The notes under the pieces were generated by a model. The model saw only the letters and a list, made by a program, of their open reading frames with translations. It made no database searches and was not told the origin of the DNA. A stretch of 64,000 nucleotides of DNA from Sphingobacterium wenxiniae. GTDB taxonomy: Bacteria; Bacteroidota; Bacteroidia; Sphingobacteriales; Sphingobacteriaceae. The stretch is from contig NZ_FOZZ01000001.1 in assembly GCF_900116225.1 (NCBI RefSeq), positions 1-64,000 of the forward strand, given 5' to 3'. Made by a program: the position numbers and the translations under genes. Below, piece by piece: positions 25,689 to 35,001 of this stretch (within the stretch, counting starts at the first letter, position 1; each line of letters opens with the position of its first letter).

Positions 25689-26735
25689 TTAATTAATTTT
25701 TGTTACGGTGTCACCATTGGTATCTACCACAACAGGCTGTCCTTCAACCGGACGTCCACCTTTCGTCTTATTGATGACATACGCAGCACCTTTAGCATCC
25801 ACTTTCACGTGGTTCGGGTGCGAACCTGTAGGCAGATCGGCTAATACAGCATACGTATTGGCATCAATAACGGTAGTTGTACCAGTTTGACGGTTCGCCG
25901 AATAAAGACGGTTTTTCACAGGATCGTAAGCTATACCAATAGCACCGGCACCTGTTTCAATGCTTTTCAAGACTGTACCTTCTGTATCCAGCACAGTTAC
26001 TGTACCTGATTTCTGGTTGGTTACAAACAGACGCTTGCCATCACTCACAATATTCACCGGTGCTTCACCGCCCGAAGGAAACGATTTTTCGATCGCTTTT
26101 GTCTTCGTATTGATAACTGCAACCGCGTTTTCACCCATATTGGTTACATAGATTTTATCTTTTGAATCTACGAAAGCCATACCTGTAGTGGTCTTTCCTG
26201 TATTTGGAATCAAGTGCGAGAAAGTATTCGTTTTACCATCTATTACCCAAATTGAGCTTGGATCACCTACATCACTGACATATACCAGGTTATTATCCTC
26301 ATCAACCAACACTTCGCGTGTGTGCGATTTTTCACCGCCGTGGTTGACTGTCGCTAACAATTTACCTGTCTTCAGGTCAACTGCACTTACGGAATTGGTA
26401 CGGGTATTCGTAGTATAGGCTATCTGCGTTTTGGTATTGATACCGATACCGAATGGTGGATTATCTTTCAGGCTGATGCTGTCCACAATCGCTAAGCTTG
26501 ACGGGTCAACTTTATACAAAGCGCCGCCCGGATTTGTTCTGGAACCTGCACCTGTAACATATAAAAGGCCGTCGTTCGGATTAATTACTGCTTCGTACAC
26601 ACCAGTGCCGGCACGTGAAGATTTATCCACAGTCTGTGCGTTAACATTTACCGTTGCTATAACCGCTAATCCGGTCGCTGCAAGCAACCAGGCGAATTTG
26701 CTCTTTTTTGCTGCAAAATTATTCGTTGTCATCAT
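25689..26735 (-). CDS. YncE-like seven-bladed beta-propeller, secreted
   Basis: A 348-residue secreted YVTN-repeat propeller similar to E. coli YncE. The signal peptide (about 10-33, FAWLLAATGLAVIATVNVNAQ) is followed by repeated blades such as TKTQIAYTTNTRTNSVSAVD, DEDNNLVYVSDVGDPSSIWVID, DSKDKIYVTNMGENAVAVIN, GKRLFVTNQKSGTVTVLD and YDPVKNRLYSANRQTGTTTVID. In E. coli, yncE sits beside a TonB receptor gene (yncD) and is iron-regulated. The placement here inside a siderophore locus suggests a related periplasmic role, still undefined. Confidence 0.88.
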   Translation of the reverse strand: MMTTNNFAAKKSKFAWLLAATGLAVIATVNVNAQTVDKSSRAGTGVYEAVINPNDGLLYVTGAGSRTNPGGALYKVDPSSLAIVDSISLKDNPPFGIGINTKTQIAYTTNTRTNSVSAVDLKTGKLLATVNHGGEKSHTREVLVDEDNNLVYVSDVGDPSSIWVIDGKTNTFSHLIPNTGKTTTGMAFVDSKDKIYVTNMGENAVAVINTKTKAIEKSFPSGGEAPVNIVSDGKRLFVTNQKSGTVTVLDTEGTVLKSIETGAGAIGIAYDPVKNRLYSANRQTGTTTVIDANTYAVLADLPTGSHPNHVKVDAKGAAYVINKTKGGRPVEGQPVVVDTNGDTVTKIN

Positions 26736-26773
26736 AAACTATAGTTGTTAAGTATTAAAGTGTATATAAATAA

Positions 26774-27910
26774 TTAATTAAAAAATTCTTTGGGTAATCC
26801 TGCGTAAAAACGCCTAAAAGCACCCTGCCAGTAAAATGCTCCGTGTTTTCCTTTCGGGTCTATATCGACAGCCTTATCCAAGGCAACAGCTGAATCGGCG
26901 AATTGAATAAATTCCTGCATATCCTTTGACAGACTTGCATATTCGCCCTGTCCCATCCGTTTGATTTCCTTCTCTCCGGCATAGAAATAATATCGTTGTT
27001 GTTTCAGCAAGTGACTATGCCTCTCCACAGCCTGTGCAAAGAAATGATGCAATTCGTCCTTACCGACCCAGATCGACGGCGAAAACACGCCTAAGACACC
27101 AAAGTGCTCCGGGTATTGTAGTCCGGCGTATAAACTTAAAAGACCGCCCAATGAGCTACCGACCATTCCAGTGTGCTCTCGATCTTGAAGAGTCCTAAAG
27201 TTATTATCGACATAGGCCTTAACAACTTCCACAATATCCTGTAGATACGACCAACCTAATGACTGTTCTATACCCTTATACGGATGTACGATATATTGCT
27301 TTTCCCGCTCTGAAAATTCAGTAGGATGTTCAATCCCTATAACGATACAAGCCTGCGCGGAACTATCAATAGTCTCGTCTACCATCCATTCTACCGGCCC
27401 GGACCTCCCTACGGCAAAAGCTTCGTCAAAAAGATGCTGTCCGTCATGCATATAAAGGACAGGATAACGTTTTCCTGAAGTGTAATAATCCTGCGGAAGG
27501 TACAACCATATTTTCCGGTACACATTCAAACGCGGAAAATAAAAACGCTCATCCAGTACGCTTACCTGTGGACTTGCCGTAGATGCTGAAAATTCATCGC
27601 GCCATGCATCGATATGCATATGTACTTCGCTATCCTGCTGTACGGTTATTTCATGAGCAGGCAACAAATGACCGTCCTGGCCACAATGCAGGGTCTCCCA
27701 ACTTCCACGTGTTAATTTGAGCTCCAACTCCCCTGCAGGAATATTATTTAACGTAACCTGCAAATTTTCGCCTACTGTAGGAATTGCCCCTATTGGTAAA
27801 CCGTCCGCTTGCCAACGATGCACATTACTTGCCAAATAACAGGTTTCACCGATAAAGCTTTCGCTGTTATTGTGCACATGTACGGTTACGGTAAACGTTT
27901 CTTTTGACAT
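26774..27910 (-). CDS. Fes/IroE-like esterase (esterase D family), probable siderophore hydrolase
   Basis: A 378-residue alpha/beta-hydrolase with an N-terminal beta-sandwich (residues 5-100, FTVTVHVHNNSESFIGETCYL, resembling starch-binding or enterochelin-esterase N-domains) and an esterase D domain. It shows KIWLYLPQDYYTSGKRYPVLYMHDGQHLFD, the nucleophile elbow GMVGSSLGGLLSLYA, and a C-terminal His in KGKHGAFYWQGAF. It has no signal peptide, so it should act in the cytoplasm after import, as Fes does on enterobactin-type trilactones. Substrate is inferred from its place in the siderophore locus. Confidence 0.82.
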   Translation of the reverse strand: MSKETFTVTVHVHNNSESFIGETCYLASNVHRWQADGLPIGAIPTVGENLQVTLNNIPAGELELKLTRGSWETLHCGQDGHLLPAHEITVQQDSEVHMHIDAWRDEFSASTASPQVSVLDERFYFPRLNVYRKIWLYLPQDYYTSGKRYPVLYMHDGQHLFDEAFAVGRSGPVEWMVDETIDSSAQACIVIGIEHPTEFSEREKQYIVHPYKGIEQSLGWSYLQDIVEVVKAYVDNNFRTLQDREHTGMVGSSLGGLLSLYAGLQYPEHFGVLGVFSPSIWVGKDELHHFFAQAVERHSHLLKQQRYYFYAGEKEIKRMGQGEYASLSKDMQEFIQFADSAVALDKAVDIDPKGKHGAFYWQGAFRRFYAGLPKEFFN

Positions 27911-27988
27911 GAACTTCTCTGTTTATTGCTTATCTATTGAGATTGATAATTTAATATGGCCTCAATAGCTGATTAAAAACGCAGCTAA

Positions 27989-28005
27989 TTTAGATAGATT
28001 CTAAA
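27989..28005. promoter_or_regulatory. Candidate metalloregulator operator in the divergent siderophore promoter region
   Basis: TTTAGATAGATTCTAAA is a 17-base inverted repeat (TTTAGA, 5-base centre, TCTAAA). A further TCTAAA half-site lies at 28033-28038. The region separates the minus-strand esterase unit from the TonB receptor gene, so one bound regulator (Fur- or DtxR-like) could control both. The regulator is inferred. Confidence 0.45.
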
Positions 28006-28044
28006 CAAAAAGCAACATTTATCTGTAATTAATCTAAATTACAT

Positions 28045-28052
28045 TATATTTG
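28045..28052 (+). promoter_or_regulatory. -7 box (TATATTTG) for the TonB receptor gene
   Basis: TATATTTG matches TAnnTTTG, 20 bases before the ATG at 28073. The TCTAAA half-site at 28033-28038 lies just upstream, consistent with repression. Confidence 0.55.
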
Positions 28053-28072
28053 CAGGAAATTTAAAGCAAAAC

Positions 28073-30466
28073 ATGTACATGAAGTACAGATTATACAGTA
28101 TTATCTTTTTAGTTTTCAACATTGTCTTTGCACAAGCGCAAAGTGTAGGCGGTATCCATGGTTCTATTTACACCGAAAAAGGTCAGCCTTTGGCCGATGC
28201 TACGGTAAGAATCGGTTCACAAAGCACATCGTCTTTGAGCAATGGGGCTTTTAGCATCAACAACATTCCTGCAGGAAAACATGCTATCCAGGTATCAGCT
28301 ATAGGCTATCAGACTTTTCAGGACAGCATTCTGAAAACCGCACAGGACGATTTAAAACTGGAAATCCGCTTATTAGCAAATGGGCAAAGAATCCAGGAAG
28401 TCAGTGTGACAGGCAAGTCGGAGACGCAACAGGTACGCGAGCAGACGATACGTGCCGTTGTGGTCGATACTCGCGCGGTCTCCACGCAGGCTACTACTCT
28501 TACCGACCTCATGAACCGAAGTACCGGCGTGCGTATCCGTCAAAATGGTGGGTTGGGCAGTCGACCGGAAATATCCATTAACGGTTTTCAGGGAAAAGCA
28601 ATCAAGTACTTTAAAGACGGCATTCCTATTGATTATATGGGCGACGGTTATAATATTGCCAGCCTTCCTTTAGAAGTATTAGAACGCATCGAAGTGTACA
28701 AAGGTGTATTACCGGTTTCTTTAGGTGCAGACGCCTTAGGCGGCGCGGTTAACCTTGTCCCTGCCAAACGCAGAGGTGCACAGCTAAACGCTTTCTATGA
28801 AATAGGTTCATTTAACACGCATCGTATAGGCGTCGTCGCATCACGCGAGAGCAACGACCAAAAATGGGCATATGGAACGGAGTTATTCTTCAACCATGCG
28901 GACAACGATTATAAGGCTTTAGTTGGCGTACGCGATCCTAATACCGCCAATCTGGAATATAAACGCATGCGCATGTTCCATAATGGCTTTGAAAACTTTT
29001 ACGGAGAGGCATTTGTTGCCCTTCAAAACAGAAGCTGGGCGGATGAGCTGCGCCTGAGTGTGGCGGGCTTTGCTTTAGAACGCGAACAACAGCACCCGGC
29101 ATTGATGACCGATGCTTATGGTGCAGCAATGGGTAAACAACAAACTGTCGTACCGAGCCTGCGCTATAAGAAAAGCTTTCTGGACGGAAAATTATCCGTA
29201 GATCAATTTGCTTCATACAATAACCTGAAAACCCGTCGCATAGACACCTTGATGGGCAGGTATGATTGGTATGGTGAATTTACGCCAAACAGTACACGTG
29301 GTGAGAGCCGTCTACCTTCGCTCTCCCGCGTCAATGAAAATCAGTTGATTCTTCGAACCAACATCGGTTATCAAATTAACCCAACCACTAAATTGGATTT
29401 TAACTATGTCTTTACCGATGCCCAAAGGGACGGTGAAGATCCATACGGACCTCGATTGGATGGTACAGATATTGATGTACTTTCTTTACAATCTACTTAT
29501 CAAAAGCAGGTATTCGGCGTATCCTTGGATAAATACTGGCTTGAAGAGAAGCTACATAACCAGTTGATGGGTAAGTATTACCGTTACAATGCTTCAGGTA
29601 TACAAAACACTTGGTTTTCCACGAATATTACCGAGGCTGACAAACGCAACGTATCTGGAAATTACTGGGGTATTGCGGAAGCCTTGCGCTATCGAATAAC
29701 ACCACAGGCTTTTGTAAGGGGTTCTTTGGAATATACCTATCGTTTACCGGAAAGAGAAGAACTCTTTGGCAATAATATTTTTGTGGTACCGAACTTTGAA
29801 CTGGAAGCGGAGAAAAGCCTTAACGCCAGTTTAGGTTATCAGCAGACCTTTGCCGGGTCGTTGACCGTAGAAGCCAACACCTTCTACCGGAATACAAAAG
29901 GGCTGATCTTATTGGTTCCTATCCAAGCGCCCAATGCACAGTACCAAAACCAAGAAAATGTTCGAGGATTTGGTTTCGATTTAGATATAAATTACCGTTT
30001 TGCGAAGCATTATAGAGCCATGGCTAATGCCACATGGCAGAATTTACGTTTACACGGCATTACCAATGCGCAAGATCTTTGGAAAAACGATGCCCGCTTG
30101 CGCAATACACCTTATTTCTTTGCTAATGCCGGGATACAATCTGATTATAACAATGTCTTCTCGACCAATGATAATCTGAAGGCCTTCGTCAATTACAATT
30201 TCATGCGGGAATTCTATCTGGAAACCATTCCGAAAGAATTAGAACCGGGCGGTTTCTTAGGGCTGTCAGGACAGGCGAATATCAATTCTAACCTGCGTAT
30301 CCCTAACCAGCATTTGCTGAATGCAGGCTTCACCTACAAATTACCTACTGGCCATATCCATCTAGGTGCGGAAGTACGTAACCTTCTGGACAAGGATTTG
30401 TACGATTATTACCGTGTACAACGTCCGGGCAGAAGTTTTCATCTTAAATTGAGTTATCAACTTTAA
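28073..30466 (+). CDS. TonB-dependent outer-membrane siderophore receptor
   Basis: A 797-residue outer-membrane receptor. Signal peptide (residues 1-22, ending AQAQ), CarboxypepD_reg domain (about 25-105, GGIHGSIYTEKGQPLADATVRI), plug domain (about 115-225, with VRIRQNGGLGSRPEISINGFQGKAIKYFKDGIPI and LERIEVYKGVLPVSLGADALGGAVNL) and a 22-strand barrel ending in aromatic LKLSYQL. The C-terminal HIHLGAEVRNLLDKDLYDYYRVQRPGRSFHLKL is typical. Starts at either ATG 28073 or 28079. Context with importer, esterase and reductase points to a ferric siderophore ligand. Confidence 0.93.
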   Translation: MYMKYRLYSIIFLVFNIVFAQAQSVGGIHGSIYTEKGQPLADATVRIGSQSTSSLSNGAFSINNIPAGKHAIQVSAIGYQTFQDSILKTAQDDLKLEIRLLANGQRIQEVSVTGKSETQQVREQTIRAVVVDTRAVSTQATTLTDLMNRSTGVRIRQNGGLGSRPEISINGFQGKAIKYFKDGIPIDYMGDGYNIASLPLEVLERIEVYKGVLPVSLGADALGGAVNLVPAKRRGAQLNAFYEIGSFNTHRIGVVASRESNDQKWAYGTELFFNHADNDYKALVGVRDPNTANLEYKRMRMFHNGFENFYGEAFVALQNRSWADELRLSVAGFALEREQQHPALMTDAYGAAMGKQQTVVPSLRYKKSFLDGKLSVDQFASYNNLKTRRIDTLMGRYDWYGEFTPNSTRGESRLPSLSRVNENQLILRTNIGYQINPTTKLDFNYVFTDAQRDGEDPYGPRLDGTDIDVLSLQSTYQKQVFGVSLDKYWLEEKLHNQLMGKYYRYNASGIQNTWFSTNITEADKRNVSGNYWGIAEALRYRITPQAFVRGSLEYTYRLPEREELFGNNIFVVPNFELEAEKSLNASLGYQQTFAGSLTVEANTFYRNTKGLILLVPIQAPNAQYQNQENVRGFGFDLDINYRFAKHYRAMANATWQNLRLHGITNAQDLWKNDARLRNTPYFFANAGIQSDYNNVFSTNDNLKAFVNYNFMREFYLETIPKELEPGGFLGLSGQANINSNLRIPNQHLLNAGFTYKLPTGHIHLGAEVRNLLDKDLYDYYRVQRPGRSFHLKLSYQL

Positions 30467-30489
30467 ATAGTCAAATAAATATAAATATC

Positions 30490-31755
30490 ATGAAATCATT
30501 AACATTAAAAACAGGATTACTGGCCGTGGCGATGGCAACCCTTTTTACAGGGTGCTCGGATGATGATACACCGGGGCCTGGCAATCATGGGACAGACAAG
30601 TATGTATTGATCACCATGAGCGAAAATAACTTAAATAAACCTGGATTCGCTACCGCATTTGATGCCTTGCCTACCGGTAGTATCGTTAACAATAGTAGCC
30701 AAAGTAAGCAAGGTATGGGATTTGGTGGTTGGCGTCCTTACGGCAATTGGTTGCTAAAGATGTTCAGTATGGAATCCAACGCTTTAGGTATTGAACGCTT
30801 AAAAGTAGATGCTGACAGAACAATAAGTAGTGATAAATTTATTGCCACAGCAGATAACAAGACCAATGGTTCCGGAAACTTCGCTATTGTGAATGAAACC
30901 TCCGGTTACTATTGGGATGGTGCGAAACCTTTGGCTATCCAGACTTTCAATCCAACAGCCATGAGCAGAACCGGCGAAATTGACTTAACAGCTGCTGTTA
31001 ACGAACGTGGTGAAAACGAAGCAGATATTAAGTTTCGTTCTATCGGACAAAAGTTTCTTGCTGTTAAAGGTGGTAAGCTCTATGCCAATATTACTTATGC
31101 CAAGACTGATGGTCCACAAAAAGGTTTCTGGGACGATTTTTATGAAGACGTGTATATCGCTGTTATTGACATAGCGACAAATAAATACGAGAAGACCATT
31201 AAAATCGAAGATACAGGTTCCATTGCCTATATCAACGACAACCACATGTACGATTTTGACACCAATGGTGATTTATACATTGTTACCCAAGGCAGAAGTG
31301 CTCTTGGCGGTAAATCTAAAATCTCCCGTATCAAAGCCAATGAAACAGATGTTGACAAAACTTGGGGCCTGAATATGGATGATATTCAAACAGGTGGTAA
31401 ATTCGTTTCGGTATTTGCTAAAGACGGAAAGATTATCACAGTTATTCCTAACACCGCTCTAATCCCAGGAGGTGAAGGAGTAGGAAACATTAATTTTGAA
31501 GATATTTGGGAATTCTATAGTATCGACATTGCTTCCAAAGCACGTACAAAGATTTCAGGAATCCCTGCGGTGACTAACCCAGGCGCAGCATTCTGTGCGA
31601 TTGAGATCGATGGAAAAGTATTACTTCGTGTAAACACCAAAGATGGAAGCAAGAACGGTTATTATCAGCTGAACGGTACGCAGGCGACTGAATTGTTCAA
31701 CGTAACAGCAGGTGGTTCGGTATCGGGCTTATATAAAATTACGGTAGAGAATTAA
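30490..31755 (+). CDS. DUF4374 lipoprotein linked to the siderophore receptor
   Basis: A 421-residue lipoprotein (LAVAMATLFTGC, Cys22) followed by an acidic Asp-rich linker SDDDTPGPG. The rest is a beta-propeller-like chain (DKYVLITMSENNLNKPGF, GGWRPYGNWLLKMFS, YIAVIDIATNKYEKTIKIEDTG, AIEIDGKVLLRVN). DUF4374 genes commonly sit beside TonB receptors and iron-uptake genes in Bacteroidota, where they may be surface-exposed ligand-binding partners. It starts 23 bases after the receptor stop, so co-transcription is likely. Confidence 0.85.
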   Translation: MKSLTLKTGLLAVAMATLFTGCSDDDTPGPGNHGTDKYVLITMSENNLNKPGFATAFDALPTGSIVNNSSQSKQGMGFGGWRPYGNWLLKMFSMESNALGIERLKVDADRTISSDKFIATADNKTNGSGNFAIVNETSGYYWDGAKPLAIQTFNPTAMSRTGEIDLTAAVNERGENEADIKFRSIGQKFLAVKGGKLYANITYAKTDGPQKGFWDDFYEDVYIAVIDIATNKYEKTIKIEDTGSIAYINDNHMYDFDTNGDLYIVTQGRSALGGKSKISRIKANETDVDKTWGLNMDDIQTGGKFVSVFAKDGKIITVIPNTALIPGGEGVGNINFEDIWEFYSIDIASKARTKISGIPAVTNPGAAFCAIEIDGKVLLRVNTKDGSKNGYYQLNGTQATELFNVTAGGSVSGLYKITVEN

Positions 31756-31769
31756 TTCCTATTATAATT

Positions 31770-31810
31770 AAACGGAAAAAGCTTGGCAGTCGCCAAGCTT
31801 TTTCCGTTTT
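31770..31810. terminator. Bidirectional terminator hairpin
   Basis: An 18-base stem (31770-31787, 31792-31809) with GCTTGGC/GCCAAGC at its tip, AGTC loop and A/T-rich base plus T-run. It separates the DUF4374 gene from the convergent fucosidase gene. Confidence 0.88.
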
Positions 31811-34035
31811 TAGAACAAATCCAATTCAGCAATTGCTAATAGCGGCTTCTCCCCTGCCACCTCCGTTGCTGTTATGCGTACATACCTTGCAGCGATTTTC
31901 TTTGCGAAACGATGTTCTCTCTTTGAGGGATCATTCACCAGATTCCCAAACTCAAAATCAGAAGCTTTCTTCCAGACTTTACCATCTCTGCTAACTTCGA
32001 TGAATCCCTTTGCCATCATACCACCATTGTAATAAGTTTGTGGTGTGTAGATCATCCCCTCTAATTGATGATTTTTCCCCAAATCTATCGTTAGCATTTG
32101 TGGCGTTTCACTATCCGCTATTTGGAAGAAAGTTTTCGTATCGGCATCAAAAGCCTGTTCTGCAGGATATCTTTTACCAACACGTGCATCCACAGCTTTC
32201 CAGTCTTTTTTAGGGATACCAACCGTTTCGGTGGATACTGCTCCTATCTCACCGTTAAAAACAGCAACAGCACTCACTTTTGCCTGGGCTTGTATAAAAG
32301 GGCCATTATATTGCGGTGATTGTACTGTCGGGATGGTTCCATCCGTCGTGTAATGCACAGTGTAACCCAAATTCAGGTTTTCTGAAGCATTCTCACCATG
32401 CGGTTTCCAATTGAACTCCTGTTTCAATGGTGCAATAGTTACCATGCCATCCACATCTTGCTGAATCTGCAGTTGTGGAGGCCTTGTACGGTAGTAATGG
32501 GCTGATACCGTACTGAGGGCTGATAGCAAGCGAGCCTGCGTTATACGCAATCGAATTTTATCTGTCGTCACTTCAGGAAATCGAAGAATACGTTTATAAC
32601 CAATATTGGTCGCTTTGGCAATCTGTTTCCAAGTACCGTCAACCCAAGCCTCAACAACATGAGCTTCTATGCGTTCACTATGGGTTGCGACCGCCTCCTG
32701 CAGCAACAATCTATTAAACGTTATCGGTTTTTTGGTTTCTATGACTAAAGATTCTCCTTGGTTTAAGAGTACAAAACTTTCATCATTATTATCCAATAAC
32801 TCCTTTGCGGTATTTGCGCCTTTTAGCAGATTCTGTCCGTAGGTTTCTTCAATCCGCTTTCCTGTCTCCTGTAATACGCTGACATCTACGTCAGAGAACC
32901 TGCCTTCCCTATTGGGCGGAATATTCAATAAGAAGGTAGAATTTCCACCTACTGACCGTTCGTAAATATCGAATACATCGTCCACACTTCTTACCTTTTG
33001 ATGGGTGTTGTCCCGATAAAACCATCCCTCACGTATAGAGGTATTGGTTTCTGCCTGTTGGTAATGCAAGAGTGAAGCTCCATATAAGTTTTTACGACTA
33101 CCGATATCATCACTTTCCTCACTATCAACGACAGCAATCCGCTTCAGTGAATCCGTAAAAGGCAATACATTCCATTCCGTTTGTCGCGTAGCCCCCGACT
33201 CATTCCCGCACCAACGTATATCTTCACGGCCAAAAACCACCGCCTCAGGTGCTAATATACGGATAACTTCCATCCAGGCCGCATAATTATATTGCTGGTT
33301 TCCTTTACGCTTAGGATGCGCACCGTCAAACCACACTTCATGTATCGGACCATACTCGGTCAATATCTCAAAAAGCTGGTTCAGAAAGTATTCATTATAA
33401 TCATCCACCTCAAAAGTGAACGTTTTCTTATTGGCAAATGGTCTGTCTCCTACCAAGCTCGGTATGGTTCTCTTCGTGTATTTGCTCAAATTACCATATA
33501 ACCCTTCCGGGTTTTCAATCTGATAAAGATCCGCTGGAGATAGGTACACCCCCAATTTGAGTCCATACTTTTGACAAGAAGCGGAAAGGTCTTTTAAGAT
33601 ATCACCTTTTCCACCCCTGAAACCTGTCGACATGACTCCATGGTCCGTGTAACGGCTCTGCCACAGCACGAACCCATCGTGATGTTTTACCGTCAGGATA
33701 ACCATTTTCATCCCTGCAGCTTTCAATGCTTCGCACCATTGATCTGTATCAAGTTCCTTAAGATCAAATATTTTAGGGTCTTCCATACCGTTCCCCCATT
33801 CCATACGGGTAAAGGTGTTAGGGCCAAAATGGATAAACGCAATAAACTCATTGCGCAAAGCCTTCAACTGATTAACCGTAGGAACCACATGTGCAGCTTT
33901 CTCTATAATCTTTTCTTTACTGTCCGTCGGGTCTATCTTAATGGTATTCGAAATGTTTATTCCACTATCTTGTGCTTGAGCACAGAACAGCATTGCTGGC
34001 AAGGTCAAAAAGCTAAAATACGTCTTCAATTTCAT
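31810..34035 (-). CDS. GH29 alpha-L-fucosidase with C-terminal F5/8 type C domain
   Basis: A secreted exo-fucosidase (741 residues; signal peptide 1-22, AMLFCAQAQ). The GH29 barrel spans about 50-400 with FIAFIHFGPNTFTRMEWGNG, TVKHHDGFVLW, GLKLGVYLSPAD and EVWFDGAHPK, where Asp237 is the expected nucleophile. A CHB_HEX-like segment (HYTTDGTIPTVQSPQYNGPF) follows, then an F5/8 type C galactose-binding-like domain (about 620-741, AFDADTKTFFQIADSETPQMLTIDLG). Its ATG shares one base with the stop of the GH16 gene (TAATG), so both are translated together. Confidence 0.92.
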   Translation of the reverse strand: MKLKTYFSFLTLPAMLFCAQAQDSGINISNTIKIDPTDSKEKIIEKAAHVVPTVNQLKALRNEFIAFIHFGPNTFTRMEWGNGMEDPKIFDLKELDTDQWCEALKAAGMKMVILTVKHHDGFVLWQSRYTDHGVMSTGFRGGKGDILKDLSASCQKYGLKLGVYLSPADLYQIENPEGLYGNLSKYTKRTIPSLVGDRPFANKKTFTFEVDDYNEYFLNQLFEILTEYGPIHEVWFDGAHPKRKGNQQYNYAAWMEVIRILAPEAVVFGREDIRWCGNESGATRQTEWNVLPFTDSLKRIAVVDSEESDDIGSRKNLYGASLLHYQQAETNTSIREGWFYRDNTHQKVRSVDDVFDIYERSVGGNSTFLLNIPPNREGRFSDVDVSVLQETGKRIEETYGQNLLKGANTAKELLDNNDESFVLLNQGESLVIETKKPITFNRLLLQEAVATHSERIEAHVVEAWVDGTWKQIAKATNIGYKRILRFPEVTTDKIRLRITQARLLSALSTVSAHYYRTRPPQLQIQQDVDGMVTIAPLKQEFNWKPHGENASENLNLGYTVHYTTDGTIPTVQSPQYNGPFIQAQAKVSAVAVFNGEIGAVSTETVGIPKKDWKAVDARVGKRYPAEQAFDADTKTFFQIADSETPQMLTIDLGKNHQLEGMIYTPQTYYNGGMMAKGFIEVSRDGKVWKKASDFEFGNLVNDPSKREHRFAKKIAARYVRITATEVAGEKPLLAIAELDLF

Positions 34036-34850
34036 TATTTTCCTCCTTTTGTATACTGGTCAAATCCATAAAATTTCACCCAATCTATTTCCATTTCAAT
34101 GGGCAATTCTTCTGCCTCCACTTTTCCTGCCCAAGACCCACCCAATTGCATGTCCAATAGCAGATAAAACGTATGATCTTTGAAAGGAAATTGCCCTTCT
34201 TTATCGGTTTCTATTCGAGGGTACGTATGGGTTTTCTGCTCATTCACAAAGAAAACCAAGCTATCCGGATGTATTTCGACCGCGTAGGTGTTAAAGCCGT
34301 TCGGGTCAATCTTTCCGGTTGATCCTTTTTTAGGTTCATTTATTCCAAGGACGTGGGTATAATGGCTGTGCACGGTCTGGTATACAAAATCATCGTGATT
34401 TAACCGTTCCATGATATCCACTTCGCCGCCTCCCGGCCATTTTCCATCCTGAGGCAATAACCAGAAAGCCGGCCAAGCACCTTTCGCATCCTGCAATTTG
34501 GCACGTATCTCCCAGCGCCCAAATCCAAAGAAGACCTTGTCCCTGGAATATACTCCGCCTGTAAGAAAAGGCGCGGTATCCTGTGGAGCGAGCGTGTTCG
34601 CCATGCCGCGCAGGATCAATTTACCATCACGCATCGCATACAGTGTGTCTTCATCACTCATATAATTATTCCAATCGGATGTCCCTCGAGGTATTTTCGA
34701 CCAGTTTTTCTGATTAAAGCTCCCCTTTTCCTTAAAATGCTCTTGCCAAACAAGTTTACCTTTCGATAATTGCGAAGGTGTTGAACAGGAAGACCAAAGC
34801 ATCCCTCCCATAAGAATAAGTGTATAACTTAAGTTTACAATTTTTTTCAT
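34035..34850 (-). CDS. GH16 endo-glycosidase lipoprotein
   Basis: A 271-residue lipoprotein (Cys22 in LWSSC) with a single GH16 jelly-roll domain. The catalytic motif ExDxxE is visible as E143, D145 and E148 (GGEVDIMERL), a retaining nucleophile and acid/base pair. Other features are KVFFGFGRWEIRAKLQDAKGAWPAFWLLP and YAVEIHPDSLVFFVNEQK. The motif without an inserted residue fits agarase/carrageenase or laminarinase-like clades. Coupled to the downstream GH29 fucosidase, it suggests degradation of a fucose-bearing polysaccharide or glycan (inference). Confidence 0.9.
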   Translation of the reverse strand: MKKIVNLSYTLILMGGMLWSSCSTPSQLSKGKLVWQEHFKEKGSFNQKNWSKIPRGTSDWNNYMSDEDTLYAMRDGKLILRGMANTLAPQDTAPFLTGGVYSRDKVFFGFGRWEIRAKLQDAKGAWPAFWLLPQDGKWPGGGEVDIMERLNHDDFVYQTVHSHYTHVLGINEPKKGSTGKIDPNGFNTYAVEIHPDSLVFFVNEQKTHTYPRIETDKEGQFPFKDHTFYLLLDMQLGGSWAGKVEAEELPIEMEIDWVKFYGFDQYTKGGK

Positions 34851-34933
34851 ATAGCTAATTTTAGCATATTATCCTGTTCGGTCAAGTCTTGAGGTAACAG
34901 CAACCGATTGTGTAATAAGAATATTATTAAGTA

Positions 34934-34947
34934 GTGATTTACGTCAC
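34934..34947. promoter_or_regulatory. CRP/FNR-like site upstream of the universal stress gene
   Basis: GTGATTTACGTCAC has the GTGA-N6-TCAC symmetry of CRP/FNR-family operators. It lies 55 bases before the stress-protein ATG and in the divergent region with the GH16 gene. Assignment is by pattern only. Confidence 0.35.
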
Positions 34948-35001
34948 AGTGCTTGCAAAAGCAACAGATTATGGGTAAATTCAAAGAAAAATACGATAGC
35001 C

